From NCBI RefSeq assembly GCF_003634755.1, contig NZ_RBXA01000003.1, positions 1 through 64,000 on the forward strand: a stretch of DNA of 64,000 nucleotides, in the 5' to 3' direction. A model generated the notes under the pieces. It was not told where the DNA came from and made no database searches. It saw only the letters and a list, made by a program, of their open reading frames with translations. Source of the DNA: Flavobacterium limicola. GTDB lineage: Bacteria > Bacteroidota > Bacteroidia > Flavobacteriales > Flavobacteriaceae. The position numbers and the translations under genes are program-made. Shown piece by piece: positions 29,610 to 37,877 of this stretch (its first letter is position 1; every line of letters starts with the position of its first letter).

Positions 29610-29692
29610 CAGGAGCTATTTCCAGCTTTACACGCTATCTTTTCTTGCTTAAAGAAATCAAGAAAAGGATGTTGTTTCAATCTGGGCTAGGG
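29610..29692 (-). repeat. Dispersed hairpin element, copy 2
   Basis: Read on the minus strand: TAGCCCAGAT (29689-29680), then ATCCTTTTCTTG and CAAGAAAAGAT as the arms of a central hairpin, then AGCTGGAAATAGCTCCT (29627-29611). The first ten bases are identical to copy 1 and the last block differs from it by one inserted A and one T-to-A change. The centre is unrelated to copy 1. It lies 93 bases upstream of trmD, beyond its promoter, in a gap between divergent genes. Confidence 0.65.
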
Positions 29693-29867
29693 TTTAGTTG
29701 AATTAGAACATTTTCGTTATTATAAAGACTTAGGGAGCATAGCGCCACAAACAAAAGCTGCTATTACTAATGTAGAGGTTTGTTTTGTTTTAGCAAATCC
29801 TAAAGTATTCTAAATTGTATTGATTTACAATTTTTTATTTCTGAATTTTGATATTCAATGAAAGATG

Positions 29868-30404
29868 ATGAAAAATAAAATTCGAGTTTTAGGAAGTCTA
29901 ACACTGCTCTCTGCAAGTCTGTTGGTTATGAATTCCTGCAGTTCTATACCTAAGGGCGCTAAGGTAATTCAAGATTTTGATAAAGATAAATACTTAGGCA
30001 ACTGGTACGAAATTGCACGGCTGGATTTTATTTTCGAAAAAAATTTAAACAATACAACCGCTGAATATTCATTAAACGAGGATGGAACGATTAAGGTGGT
30101 AAATCGAGGGTATAATTACATAAAGAACAAAGATGTAGCATCTACAGGCAAAGTGAAGTTTGCAGGTGATTCAAAGGAAGGAAAATTAAAAGTTTCTTTT
30201 TTTGGACCATTTTATTCGGGATATAACATTATTGGACTTGATTCAGACTATAAATATGCTTTGGTTGCAGGTAAAAGTCTGAAATATCTGTGGTTGCTTT
30301 CACGGGATAAAACAATGCCACAAGAGGTAAAAGAAGCATATTTAAAAACGGCGAAAGATCTTGGTTACAAGACTTCCGAACTCATTTGGGTAAAACACAA
30401 TTAG
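29868..30404 (+). CDS. blc: Lipocalin family lipoprotein (Blc-like)
   Basis: About 178 residues; two adjacent Met codons (29865, 29868) are possible starts. The lipoprotein signal ends in VMNSC with the lipid on that Cys, then SSIPKGAKVIQDFDKDKYLGNWYEIARLD, the first lipocalin motif with the invariant G-x-W. YALVAGKSLKYLWLLSR holds the later motif with the conserved Arg. Bacterial Blc proteins bind lysophospholipids or fatty acids at the outer membrane. Monocistronic. Confidence 0.88.
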   Translation: MKNKIRVLGSLTLLSASLLVMNSCSSIPKGAKVIQDFDKDKYLGNWYEIARLDFIFEKNLNNTTAEYSLNEDGTIKVVNRGYNYIKNKDVASTGKVKFAGDSKEGKLKVSFFGPFYSGYNIIGLDSDYKYALVAGKSLKYLWLLSRDKTMPQEVKEAYLKTAKDLGYKTSELIWVKHN

Positions 30405-30534
30405 TTTCTACAAATAGAAGAGGGAACTATTTAAAGTCTTTTTTGCCAAAATGGCTCAGTACAATCACTAATAAATGGTCTTCAATTAACTGAATCCATT
30501 TAATGAGAATTTTCAAATTGTCTAATTTAATTCG

Positions 30535-30542
30535 TAAATTTG
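30535..30542 (+). promoter_or_regulatory. Putative -7 element of the immunophilin gene
   Basis: TAAATTTG, 23 bases before the ATG at 30566. Confidence 0.4.
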
Positions 30543-30565
30543 CGCTTTAACAAAAATTAAAAAAA

Positions 30566-31498
30566 ATGGAAAACGGAATATATGCTAAATTCAACACTAC
30601 TAAAGGTGCTATTTTAGTAAAACTTACACACGACTTGACTCCGGGCACAGTTGGGAACTTTGTAGGATTGGCAGAAGGAAACTTAGAAAATAAAGTAAAA
30701 CCACAAGGGGTTAAATTTTATGACGGATTAAAATTTCACAGAGTAATTCCTGATTTCATGATTCAAGGGGGTTGTCCACAAGGAACAGGAACTGGAGATC
30801 CAGGGTACAAATTTGATGATGAATTTCACCCAAGTTTAAAACATAACCGTCCGGGAGTTTTGGCTATGGCCAATTCTGGACCAGGAACAAACGGTTCTCA
30901 ATTTTACATTACCCATATCCCAACAGAATGGTTGGATAATAAACATACTGTTTTTGGTCATGTTGTAGAAGGTCAGGATGTTGTAGATGCTGTTGAACAA
31001 GGAGATATTTTAGAGTCTTTAGAAATTATCAGAGAAGGCGAAGAAGCTAAAAATTGGAATGCAATTGAAGCTTTTATTACTTTCAAGGGATCTCGTAACA
31101 AACGCGATGCAGCTTTAAAAGCAGAGGCAGAAGCTGAAATGGAAAAATTAGCGGCTGGTTTCGAAAAAACAGAAAGCGGTTTGCGTTATCAATTCATTCA
31201 AAGAGGTGAGGGTAAAAAAGCAGAAAGCGGAAAAACGGTTGCTGTTCATTATGAAGGTTCACTAGAGAATGGGAAAGTTTTTGATTCTTCTTATCCAAGA
31301 AAAAAACCAATTGAATTCAGATTGGGTCAAGGTCAGGTTATTGAAGGATGGGACGAAGGAATTGCCTTGTTGCGAGTAGGTGACAAAGCACGTTTTGTTA
31401 TTCCTTCTCATTTAGGTTATGGATCCCGCGGTGCTGGAGGAGCAATTCCACCAAATGCAACTTTGATTTTTGACGTTGAGTTAATGGAAGTAAAATAA
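30566..31498 (+). CDS. Dual peptidyl-prolyl isomerase, cyclophilin-FKBP fusion
   Basis: 310 residues that join two unrelated prolyl-isomerase folds. Residues about 1-150 are a cyclophilin: FHRVIPDFMIQGG with the catalytic Arg, MANSGPGTNGSQFYIT, and the EWLDNKHTVFG tract with Trp replaced by His at the cyclosporin position (LDNKHTVFG). A charged helix (KRDAALKAEAEAEMEKLAAG, about 176-195) links to an FKBP domain (about 200-310): VHYEGSLENGKVFDSSY, VIEGWDEGIALLRVGDKARF, PSHLGYGSRGAGGAIPPNA. No signal peptide, so cytoplasmic. Cyclophilin-first fusions of this type are known from Bacteroidota. Confidence 0.92.
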   Translation: MENGIYAKFNTTKGAILVKLTHDLTPGTVGNFVGLAEGNLENKVKPQGVKFYDGLKFHRVIPDFMIQGGCPQGTGTGDPGYKFDDEFHPSLKHNRPGVLAMANSGPGTNGSQFYITHIPTEWLDNKHTVFGHVVEGQDVVDAVEQGDILESLEIIREGEEAKNWNAIEAFITFKGSRNKRDAALKAEAEAEMEKLAAGFEKTESGLRYQFIQRGEGKKAESGKTVAVHYEGSLENGKVFDSSYPRKKPIEFRLGQGQVIEGWDEGIALLRVGDKARFVIPSHLGYGSRGAGGAIPPNATLIFDVELMEVK

Positions 31499-31548
31499 TT
31501 TACGATTTACGAAATTAGAATTGTAAAGTTTAATTAGTATAAAATATA

Positions 31549-31580
31549 AAATCCCGAAGCGAGAGTTTTGGGATTTTTTT
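31549..31580 (+). terminator. Terminator of the immunophilin gene
   Basis: Arms AAATCCCGAA / TTTTGGGATTT, loop GCGAGAG, T run; 50 bases after the stop. Confidence 0.8.
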
Positions 31581-31712
31581 ATGCTTGTATTTTTCATTGC
31601 TTTATAGGCACTTCCTTAGTAATCGCGACAAAAAATGTATAATGAAAATAGTATAAATAGTTGTAAAATTGATAGGTTTGTTATTCAGTACTTTAATTGA
31701 AAAAAAACTAAC

Positions 31713-32051
31713 ATGGAAAACCTTAGCTGGAATGAGTTTGAAAGAGTAGAAATGCGTGTTGGAACCATTTTAGAAATAAATGATTTTCCCGAAGCCAGAA
31801 AACCGGCGTATCAATTAACGATTGATTTTGGTTCCAAAATCGGAATCCGAAAAACATCGGCGCAAATAACCAAACGTTATCAGAAAGAAGATTTACTCAA
31901 CCGCCAAATCGTAGCCGTGGTCAATTTTCCTAAAAAACAAATTGGGAAATTTATGAGTGAGTGCTTGGTTTTAGGAGCCGTTGGAGCCGAAGGTGATGTG
32001 ATTTTACTGGCTCCTGATTTTAAAATTGAAAATGGATTGCGGATTGGGTAG
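31713..32051 (+). CDS. csaA: CsaA-type tRNA-binding protein
   Basis: 112 residues consisting of one OB-fold tRNA-binding domain, as found at the C-terminus of methionyl-tRNA synthetase. Typical stretches are FERVEMRVGTILEINDFPEARKPAY, IGIRKTSAQI and VVNFPKKQIGKFMSECLVLG. B. subtilis CsaA has been reported to act as an export chaperone and binds tRNA. TAGGTTTG at 31673-31680 is a possible -7 box. Convergent with the PUR gene. Confidence 0.9.
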   Translation: MENLSWNEFERVEMRVGTILEINDFPEARKPAYQLTIDFGSKIGIRKTSAQITKRYQKEDLLNRQIVAVVNFPKKQIGKFMSECLVLGAVGAEGDVILLAPDFKIENGLRIG

Positions 32052-32098
32052 TTTGTAAATTCGTATAAACAGAATCAAAAGTCAATTGATTTTTCTAT

Positions 32099-32138
32099 AA
32101 AAAAAGTCCAAAAATCAAATGACTTTTGGACTTTTTTA
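32099..32138. terminator. Bidirectional terminator, csaA/PUR gene
   Basis: Arms AAAAAGTCCAAAA / TTTTGGACTTTTT between convergent genes. Confidence 0.8.
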
Positions 32139-32160
32139 TTGGTAAGTAAGTAACTAAAAA

Positions 32161-32541
32161 TTAAATATCATCAAATTCTATATCTGTAAAAGTTGATGTT
32201 TGCGGTATAATTTCATCATCTGATTTTTCAGATGCATATTCTTTTTTGAAATCTTTTTGGTGTCTTTCTGAGATTACTTCTTCGCCTTTGTGGTTCAAAA
32301 CGTAAGATGTCATTTCTCCTAAAATTTCTGCGAAAGCAGCAAAATCTTCTTTGTATAAGTAGATTTTATGTTTTTTGAAATGGAACGATCCATCTTCTTC
32401 AGTAAATTTTTTGCTTTCGGTAATGGTAATGTAATAATCATCTGCTTTTGTCGCTCTCACATCAAAGAAATAGGTTCTTCTCCCAGCTCTTAAAACTTTA
32501 GAAAAAATCTCTTCTTTTTCTAACATGTCATGTTCTCTCAT
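32161..32541 (-). CDS. PUR family DNA/RNA-binding protein (DUF3276)
   Basis: I start it at ATG 32541 (MREHDMLEKEE, 126 residues); the frame extends to a TTG at 32556. The single PUR repeat, about 7-85, has the pattern EIFSKVLRAGRRTYFFDVRATKADDYYITITESKK followed by FKKHKIYLYKEDF, which in Borrelia and in eukaryotic Pur-alpha forms a nucleic-acid-binding whirly fold as a dimer. The acidic tail ends FTDIEFDDI. Its targets in Bacteroidota are unknown. Confidence 0.85.
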   Translation of the reverse strand: MREHDMLEKEEIFSKVLRAGRRTYFFDVRATKADDYYITITESKKFTEEDGSFHFKKHKIYLYKEDFAAFAEILGEMTSYVLNHKGEEVISERHQKDFKKEYASEKSDDEIIPQTSTFTDIEFDDI

Positions 32542-32612
32542 AATCCTTTCTATCAATTTATGGTTGTTAACTAGTATCCAAAAATCTATAAAAAATATGT
32601 ATTATACAACAA

Positions 32613-34373
32613 TTATAGCATTTCTTTTTCTGAAAGTTGTTTCAAATACAAAGCCGCATAATAGCCTTCTTGATTTATCAATTGATTATGAGAACCTTGT
32701 TGGATGATTTGTCCTTTTTCAATAATTATAATTTTATCAGCATTTTTAGCTGATGACACACGGTGGCTTACAATTATTGTTGTTTTGTCTTTACAAATTT
32801 CGTGTAGGTTATTCAATATTGCTTCTTCTGTCTCCGTATCAACGGCTGACAAACAATCGTCGAAAAGCAAAATAGGAGGGTTTTTGATAATGGCTCTGGC
32901 AATGGAAACTCTTTGTTTTTGACCTCCGGAAAGTGTAATTCCTCTTTCACCCAGAACGGTTTCATATTGTTTATTAAATCCAATGATGTTATCATGAACA
33001 ACTGCACTTTTTGCTGCTGATTCCACTTCTTGCATAGTCGCATTCTCTTTACCAAACATAATATTATTCTTGATACTGTCTGAAAATAAAAACGCATCTT
33101 GTGGAACGATACCAATGCTGTTTCGCAAATCAAAAAGATTCACGTTGCTTATTTCGCTTCCATCAATGGTTATTTTTCCATCGGTTACATCATACATTCT
33201 GGAAATTAGGGATAAAATGGTAGATTTTCCAGATCCTGTTTTTCCTAGAATAGCTAACGTTTCTCCTTTTTTTACGGTAAAAGAGATATTTTGTAACGCT
33301 TTGATATTAGTGTCCTCGTAAGTATAGCTTACGTTTTCGAAAGAAACAGATCCTTCTATCACTGATTTATTCAGATTTTTATTTTTTATTTCGGGTTCAA
33401 TTTTAAGGAATTCATTGAGACGTTTCTGTGAAGCTTCGGCCTCTTGCACCATAGAAGAAACCCAACCTAAAGAGGCTACCGGCCAAGTCAGCATATTCAC
33501 GTACAAAATAAATTCGGCGATAGTTCCAATGCTTTTGATGGTTCCATCGATGTACATTAAACCTCCAAAATAAATTACCACTAAGTTACTGATACCGATA
33601 AGTGCTAACATTAAAGGACCAAATAAAGATTGTACTTTGGCTAAATTTAAGCTTTTGCTTTTGCTTTCGTTTGCTAAATTCACCATGTTGTTTTGATGTT
33701 GGTCTTCCAGAGAATACGCTTTTATCACGCGGATTCCCGAAAATATTTCTTGCGAAAAACTGGAAACTTTAGATAAATATTGTTGGAAAATGGTGCTTCT
33801 TACATTGATTTCGGAACTCAGTTTGAAAATTGCGTATGATAAAAGCGGTAAAGGAAGCAATGTGTATAAAGTCAGTATTGGCGATACATTATACATATAG
33901 ACGATTACTATTGCAAAACGAATGACGGTATTTATGGTGTACATCACCGCTGGACCCACATACATTCTTACTTTTGAAACGTCCTCGCTTATTCGGTTCA
34001 TTAAATCTCCTGTACGATTTTGTTTGTAGAAGTTCTGCGAAAGATTCTCATATTGACGGAATACTTCATTTTTTAAATCAAATTCTATGTGGCGTGACAT
34101 CACAATTAAGGTTTGTCTCATTAAGAAAGTAAGAAAGCCGGCAATAATTGTGGTAGCGATAATCAATAGGATATTCGAAATTAATTCTTCATGTATAACT
34201 GATTTGGCTATGGTTTTATCTTTGGCGAAAGCCTCAATAACCTTGAATGATTTGCTAATCAACTTAGGTGTGAAAAGCATGAATATTTGTGCAATAATGG
34301 TAAAAATAATTCCCAGTAAGAAACTGTATTTGTATTTGACGAAATATTTGTTTAAATAACGTAATTCTTTCAT
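32613..34373 (-). CDS. ABC exporter, MsbA-like, with degenerate Walker B
   Basis: 586-residue half transporter: six membrane helices (about 15-300), then one ATPase domain. Walker A is GKTGSGKST, the Q-loop GIVPQDAFLF, the signature LSGGQKQR, the H-loop IVSHR. Walker B reads ILLFDDCLSAVD: the residue after the metal Asp is Asp, not the usual catalytic Glu. In YheI/BmrC-type exporters such a site pairs with an intact partner, but no second half transporter gene is adjacent. The substrate cannot be told; lipid or drug export is the usual role. Confidence 0.88.
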   Translation of the reverse strand: MKELRYLNKYFVKYKYSFLLGIIFTIIAQIFMLFTPKLISKSFKVIEAFAKDKTIAKSVIHEELISNILLIIATTIIAGFLTFLMRQTLIVMSRHIEFDLKNEVFRQYENLSQNFYKQNRTGDLMNRISEDVSKVRMYVGPAVMYTINTVIRFAIVIVYMYNVSPILTLYTLLPLPLLSYAIFKLSSEINVRSTIFQQYLSKVSSFSQEIFSGIRVIKAYSLEDQHQNNMVNLANESKSKSLNLAKVQSLFGPLMLALIGISNLVVIYFGGLMYIDGTIKSIGTIAEFILYVNMLTWPVASLGWVSSMVQEAEASQKRLNEFLKIEPEIKNKNLNKSVIEGSVSFENVSYTYEDTNIKALQNISFTVKKGETLAILGKTGSGKSTILSLISRMYDVTDGKITIDGSEISNVNLFDLRNSIGIVPQDAFLFSDSIKNNIMFGKENATMQEVESAAKSAVVHDNIIGFNKQYETVLGERGITLSGGQKQRVSIARAIIKNPPILLFDDCLSAVDTETEEAILNNLHEICKDKTTIIVSHRVSSAKNADKIIIIEKGQIIQQGSHNQLINQEGYYAALYLKQLSEKEML

Positions 34374-34515
34374 TTTTTAAGATATTCTATGTTGAAATGA
34401 TTTTATTTTTAAAATACTTTTACTTTTTAATAATTTCAGTGATGAATTATTAGCGTGTTAAATTGCTGATTTGATAATTTTTAAACAAAAAATCAATACA
34501 TATTTATTTTTTGTT

Positions 34516-34523
34516 TAAATTTG
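34516..34523 (+). promoter_or_regulatory. Putative leucine dehydrogenase -7 element
   Basis: TAAATTTG; the leader to the ATG at 34573 is about 45 bases. Confidence 0.35.
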
Positions 34524-34572
34524 AATTGTCTTTTTGACGAATTCATAATTTATCACTATAAAAACTTACACT

Positions 34573-35679
34573 ATGAATGCAGCTTTCACAACTGGAAAGG
34601 AACTTCAAAAAATGGATCCCGTTTTTGGTCAATTGTCATTTGATGATCACGAACAAATTGTATTTTGCAATGACAAAGATACAGGTTTAAAAGCAATTAT
34701 TGGTATTCATAATTCGGTTATGGGTCCTGCCTTGGGTGGTACACGAATGTATAATTATGCAAACGAATGGGAAGCTTTAAACGATGTATTGCGTCTTTCT
34801 CGCGGTATGACTTATAAGGCAGCAATTACAGGATTGAATATTGGTGGAGGGAAAGCAGTTATTATTGGAGATGCTAAAACGCAAAAAACTCCGGAGTTGA
34901 TGCGTAAGTTTGGTGAATTTGTTCATGGTTTAAGCGGAAGATATATTACCGCTGAAGATGTAGGAATGGAAACCGCAGATATGGATATTGTAAGAGATGT
35001 GACACCTTATGTTACTGGAATTTCGGAATCAAGAGGAGGTTCTGGAAATCCGTCACCTGTTACTGCTTACGGAGTATATTTAGGAATGAAAGCGGCTGCA
35101 AAACAACAATTTGGTTCTGATGTTTTGAGTGGTAAAAAAGTATTGGTTCAAGGAATTGGTCATGTTGGGGAAACTTTAGTTGATTATTTGACCAAAGAAG
35201 GAGCAATCGTTACTATTGCTGACATCAATGAAGAAAAACTGAATGAAGTAGGAGCGAAGTGCCATGCAGAAATTTTCAGAGGAGAAGACCTGTACAGTGC
35301 AGATGTTGATATTTATGCGCCTTGCGCCATGGGAGCAACGTTAAATGACAATACTGTTTATAAAATTAAAGCAAAAGTAATTGCTGGTGCTGCCAATAAT
35401 CAATTAGCTGATGAGAATGTTCACGGTGTAATTTTACAAGAAAGAGGCATTCTTTATGCTCCGGATTTCTTGATTAATGCAGGTGGAATTATCAATGTGT
35501 ATGCTGAATTGGCGCATTATGACAAAGCAGAAATCATGCGTAAAACAGAAAATATTTATAACACAACATTAGAAATATTTGATTTTGCTATTGCGAACAA
35601 GATGACAACACATCATGCTGCTTTGACAATTGCTCAAAATCGCATCAACCAAAGAAAAATAGAAAACAGTAAAAAATAA
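34573..35679 (+). CDS. ldh: Leucine/phenylalanine/valine dehydrogenase
   Basis: 368 residues; NAD-dependent oxidative deamination of branched-chain amino acids, linking to ilvE further on. N-terminal domain: LGGTRMYNYANEWEAL and the glycine-rich AAITGLNIGGGKAVI with the catalytic Lys. The Rossmann site is VQGIGHVGETLVDYL (about 194-208), followed by IADINEEKL. AGAANNQLADE and YAPDFLINAGGIINV are also typical. The length matches Bacillus leucine dehydrogenase. Exact amino-acid preference is inferred. Confidence 0.9.
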   Translation: MNAAFTTGKELQKMDPVFGQLSFDDHEQIVFCNDKDTGLKAIIGIHNSVMGPALGGTRMYNYANEWEALNDVLRLSRGMTYKAAITGLNIGGGKAVIIGDAKTQKTPELMRKFGEFVHGLSGRYITAEDVGMETADMDIVRDVTPYVTGISESRGGSGNPSPVTAYGVYLGMKAAAKQQFGSDVLSGKKVLVQGIGHVGETLVDYLTKEGAIVTIADINEEKLNEVGAKCHAEIFRGEDLYSADVDIYAPCAMGATLNDNTVYKIKAKVIAGAANNQLADENVHGVILQERGILYAPDFLINAGGIINVYAELAHYDKAEIMRKTENIYNTTLEIFDFAIANKMTTHHAALTIAQNRINQRKIENSKK

Positions 35680-35696
35680 AAATAGTGCTCAGTTAT

Positions 35697-35737
35697 CAGC
35701 ATTCAGTGAACAATTTATTACCATTCACTGAATGCTG
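35697..35737. repeat. Perfect 13-base inverted repeat without T run
   Basis: CAGCATTCAGTGA (35697-35709) and TCACTGAATGCTG (35725-35737) with a 15-base AT-rich loop, between leucine dehydrogenase and nusB. No T run follows on the plus strand, so a standard terminator is doubtful. Confidence 0.7.
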
Positions 35738-35794
35738 CCGATTGAAATCTTTAAAATAAGCGATTATATATTTTATTTTAAAAAATGAAATACT

Positions 35795-35802
35795 TATTTT
35801 TG
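35795..35802 (+). promoter_or_regulatory. Putative nusB -7 element
   Basis: TATTTTTG, 28 bases before the GTG start at 35831. Confidence 0.45.
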
Positions 35803-35830
35803 CACCCTAATTAATAAAAGTTCTTACAAG

Positions 35831-36775
35831 GTGGTAAATAGAAGACACATTCGCGTTAAAGTAATGCAATCCATTTATGCGATGCATCAAAGCGGTTCAG
35901 ATAATCTGGAAAAAGAAGAAAAATTCCTTTTTTACAGTATCGACAATATTCAAGATTTATACCTTATAATGCTTTCTTCCTTGATTGAAATTTGTAAAAC
36001 AGAGACGGTCTTTTTACATAAATCAAGTTTGAAGCATCTTGCAACTCCTGAGGAACGTAAACCCAACGAAAAGTTCATCAAAAACAGAATCTTTCAAATC
36101 CTTGCCGAAAACAATTCATTAAGTATTGCCCTGGAAAACCGTAAAATCAATAATTGGTCTTTAAACGACGATTATATTTTATTGCTTCTAAATGACGTAA
36201 AAGCAAGTAAATTGTATGCGGATTACATGAGTAATCTAGTAAATACATTTGAAGAAGACAGACAGTTTATCGTTGATTTATTCATGGATGTAATTGTTCC
36301 AAACGAGAAATTATATGAATATTTAGAGGATGATAAGTTAACTTGGGTTGATGATATCCCATTAGTGAATACGCATATTATCAAGCAATTGAAAGCCATT
36401 AAATCTGGTGAAGATGATAATTTTAGAGTACCAAAATTGTATAAAGACAATGAAGATAAGGATTTTGTTAAAGATTTATTCCGAAAAACAGTCTTAAACG
36501 AAACGGAATTAGCTAAAGAATATCTTGATAAAACACCAAACTGGGATACTGAAAGAATTGCCGAAATTGACACAATTATACTGAAAATGGCAATCTGTGA
36601 ATTTTTGAAATTTCCATCCATTCCCGTAAAAGTAACTCTTAACGAATATTTAGAAGTTGCTAAAGAATATTCTACGCCAAAAAGTAGTATTTTTATCAAC
36701 GGAATTTTAGACAATTTAGTAAAAGAACTGGAAGCCAGTAAAAGAATCATTAAAGCTGGTCGTGGTTTAATGTAA
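35831..36775 (+). CDS. nusB: Transcription antitermination factor NusB, long form
   Basis: 314 residues starting at GTG (VNRRHIRVKVMQSIYAMHQS, the first NusB helix). E. coli NusB has about 140 residues; Bacteroidota have an insertion after the first helices, and the C-terminal NusB half (KTPNWDTERIAEIDTIILKMAICEF ... VTLNEYLEVAKEYSTPKSSIFINGILD) begins at about 225. It binds boxA of rRNA leader RNA with NusE. yajC follows after 26 bases in the same direction, so they are probably one operon. Confidence 0.92.
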   Translation: MVNRRHIRVKVMQSIYAMHQSGSDNLEKEEKFLFYSIDNIQDLYLIMLSSLIEICKTETVFLHKSSLKHLATPEERKPNEKFIKNRIFQILAENNSLSIALENRKINNWSLNDDYILLLLNDVKASKLYADYMSNLVNTFEEDRQFIVDLFMDVIVPNEKLYEYLEDDKLTWVDDIPLVNTHIIKQLKAIKSGEDDNFRVPKLYKDNEDKDFVKDLFRKTVLNETELAKEYLDKTPNWDTERIAEIDTIILKMAICEFLKFPSIPVKVTLNEYLEVAKEYSTPKSSIFINGILDNLVKELEASKRIIKAGRGLM

Positions 36776-36801
36776 TTAATAAATAAAAAAGAATTTAAAT
36801 T

Positions 36802-37074
36802 ATGGAACAATTAACTCAATTTGCACCGTTTATATTAATGTTTGTGGTGATCTATTTCTTTATGATCAGACCACAACAGAAAAAAGCAAAACAAGAAAAA
36901 GAATTTGAAAGCACCTTGAAAGTAGGCGATAAAATCATTACTAAAAGTGGTCTTCACGGTAAAGTTTCTGAGTTAGCGGATACAACTGTTGTTGTTGAAA
37001 CGATGTCAGGAAAATTGAAAATGGAACGTTCTGCTATTTCGATGGAAATGAGTGCTGTATTGAACAAAAAATAA
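36802..37074 (+). CDS. yajC: Preprotein translocase subunit YajC
   Basis: 90 residues: one N-terminal membrane helix (FAPFILMFVVIYFFMIRP) with the following RPQQKKAKQEKEF, then a small beta domain with VGDKIITKSGLHGKV. Part of the SecDF-YajC complex that supports protein export. In many flavobacteria a DUF1573 lipoprotein gene sits between nusB and yajC; here the two are directly adjacent. Confidence 0.94.
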   Translation: MEQLTQFAPFILMFVVIYFFMIRPQQKKAKQEKEFESTLKVGDKIITKSGLHGKVSELADTTVVVETMSGKLKMERSAISMEMSAVLNKK

Positions 37075-37092
37075 TTCTCATTTTAATGAATT

Positions 37093-37131
37093 AAAAAAGT
37101 CCCAACCGATTATTCGGATTGGGACTTTTTT
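37093..37131. terminator. Bidirectional terminator, yajC / Lys-Ala protein
   Basis: Arms AAAAAAGTCCCAACCGA / TCGGATTGGGACTTTTTT with one bulged A and a TTAT loop, between convergent genes. Confidence 0.85.
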
Positions 37132-37146
37132 GGATAAAAAATATCC

Positions 37147-37590
37147 TTATTTTTTATTCTTTTTATTCTTCTTCGCTTTTTTTGATTTTGCTTTGGCTTT
37201 TTTAGCTTTTATCTTGGCTTTAACTTTTGCTTTCTTAGCTTTATCCTTTTTGGCTTTTTTTGCCTTTTTGGCTTTTGCTTTCGCTTTTTGTTTTGCTTTC
37301 TCTTTTGCATCGGCTTTTTTAGCCTTTTTCTTGTCTTTGTCTTTCATTTTTACTTTGTTTTTAGTTTCCTTTTTACTTTTTTTCTTGTTTAAAACGTCAC
37401 TATTCTCGTCTAGACTAATAGTAGTAATCTCAATAGTTTCTGTTATGACTTCTTCAATTACAGGTTGAATAATTTCAACGGGTTCCACTATAGGTTTAAC
37501 TACTTTAGTTCTTGGAGCTCTAATTGGCTTGTCAATTTCAGGTTTTGCCGGAGATACTGGATCAGTTTCTGCTTCTTTCTTTTGTATCAT
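37147..37590 (-). CDS. Lysine/alanine-rich histone-H1-like protein
   Basis: 147 residues. The first 70 are acidic to neutral with many Pro, Val and Ile (PIVEPVEIIQPVIEEVI). From about 70 on the chain is almost only Lys and Ala in AKK and KAK units; 30 of the last 50 residues are Lys. This resembles the tails of histone H1 and of bacterial H1-like and PhaF-like proteins that bind DNA or polyphosphate. No folded domain is seen. Low complexity also means the repeat number may vary between strains. A true gene is likely because the frame is open, starts with ATG and ends before a terminator. Confidence 0.7.
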   Translation of the reverse strand: MIQKKEAETDPVSPAKPEIDKPIRAPRTKVVKPIVEPVEIIQPVIEEVITETIEITTISLDENSDVLNKKKSKKETKNKVKMKDKDKKKAKKADAKEKAKQKAKAKAKKAKKAKKDKAKKAKVKAKIKAKKAKAKSKKAKKNKKNKK

Positions 37591-37837
37591 AATTTATAGT
37601 TTTAGCTTTTATTCAATTAAACCAATAGTTGTTCTGGTGTTACTAAATTGTTAGGTGATTGTAAGTAAATATAGTGATTTAATATACTGGTCAATGTTAA
37701 GTTTTTCAGAACGATTCAGGTAATTTATTCGGTTTACAACAAATAGCATCCAAGGAAGAATGTATTTTCTTTTAAAAATAAAGAAATTGTATAAATGATT
37801 ATGAACGTAGAATGTATTATTCTAATGTGGTTTAATT

Positions 37838-37873
37838 AAAAAGTCCCAACTCTGAACTTCAGGATTGGGACTT
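37838..37873 (-). terminator. Terminator of the DUF1801 gene
   Basis: Outer arms AAGTCCCAA / TTGGGACTT with a small inner hairpin CTGA/TCAG, and T run on the minus strand. Confidence 0.75.
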
Positions 37874-37877
37874 ACTT

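Noticed and set aside
36223..36810. 195-residue minus-strand frame
   Set aside because: Fully antisense to nusB, which has clear family motifs; Ser/Ile-rich shadow.
37130..37468. 112-residue plus-strand frame rich in Phe, Leu and Ala that looks like a membrane protein
   Set aside because: It is the antisense image of the Lys/Ala protein: AAA and GCT/GCC codons read as Phe and Ala on the other strand.
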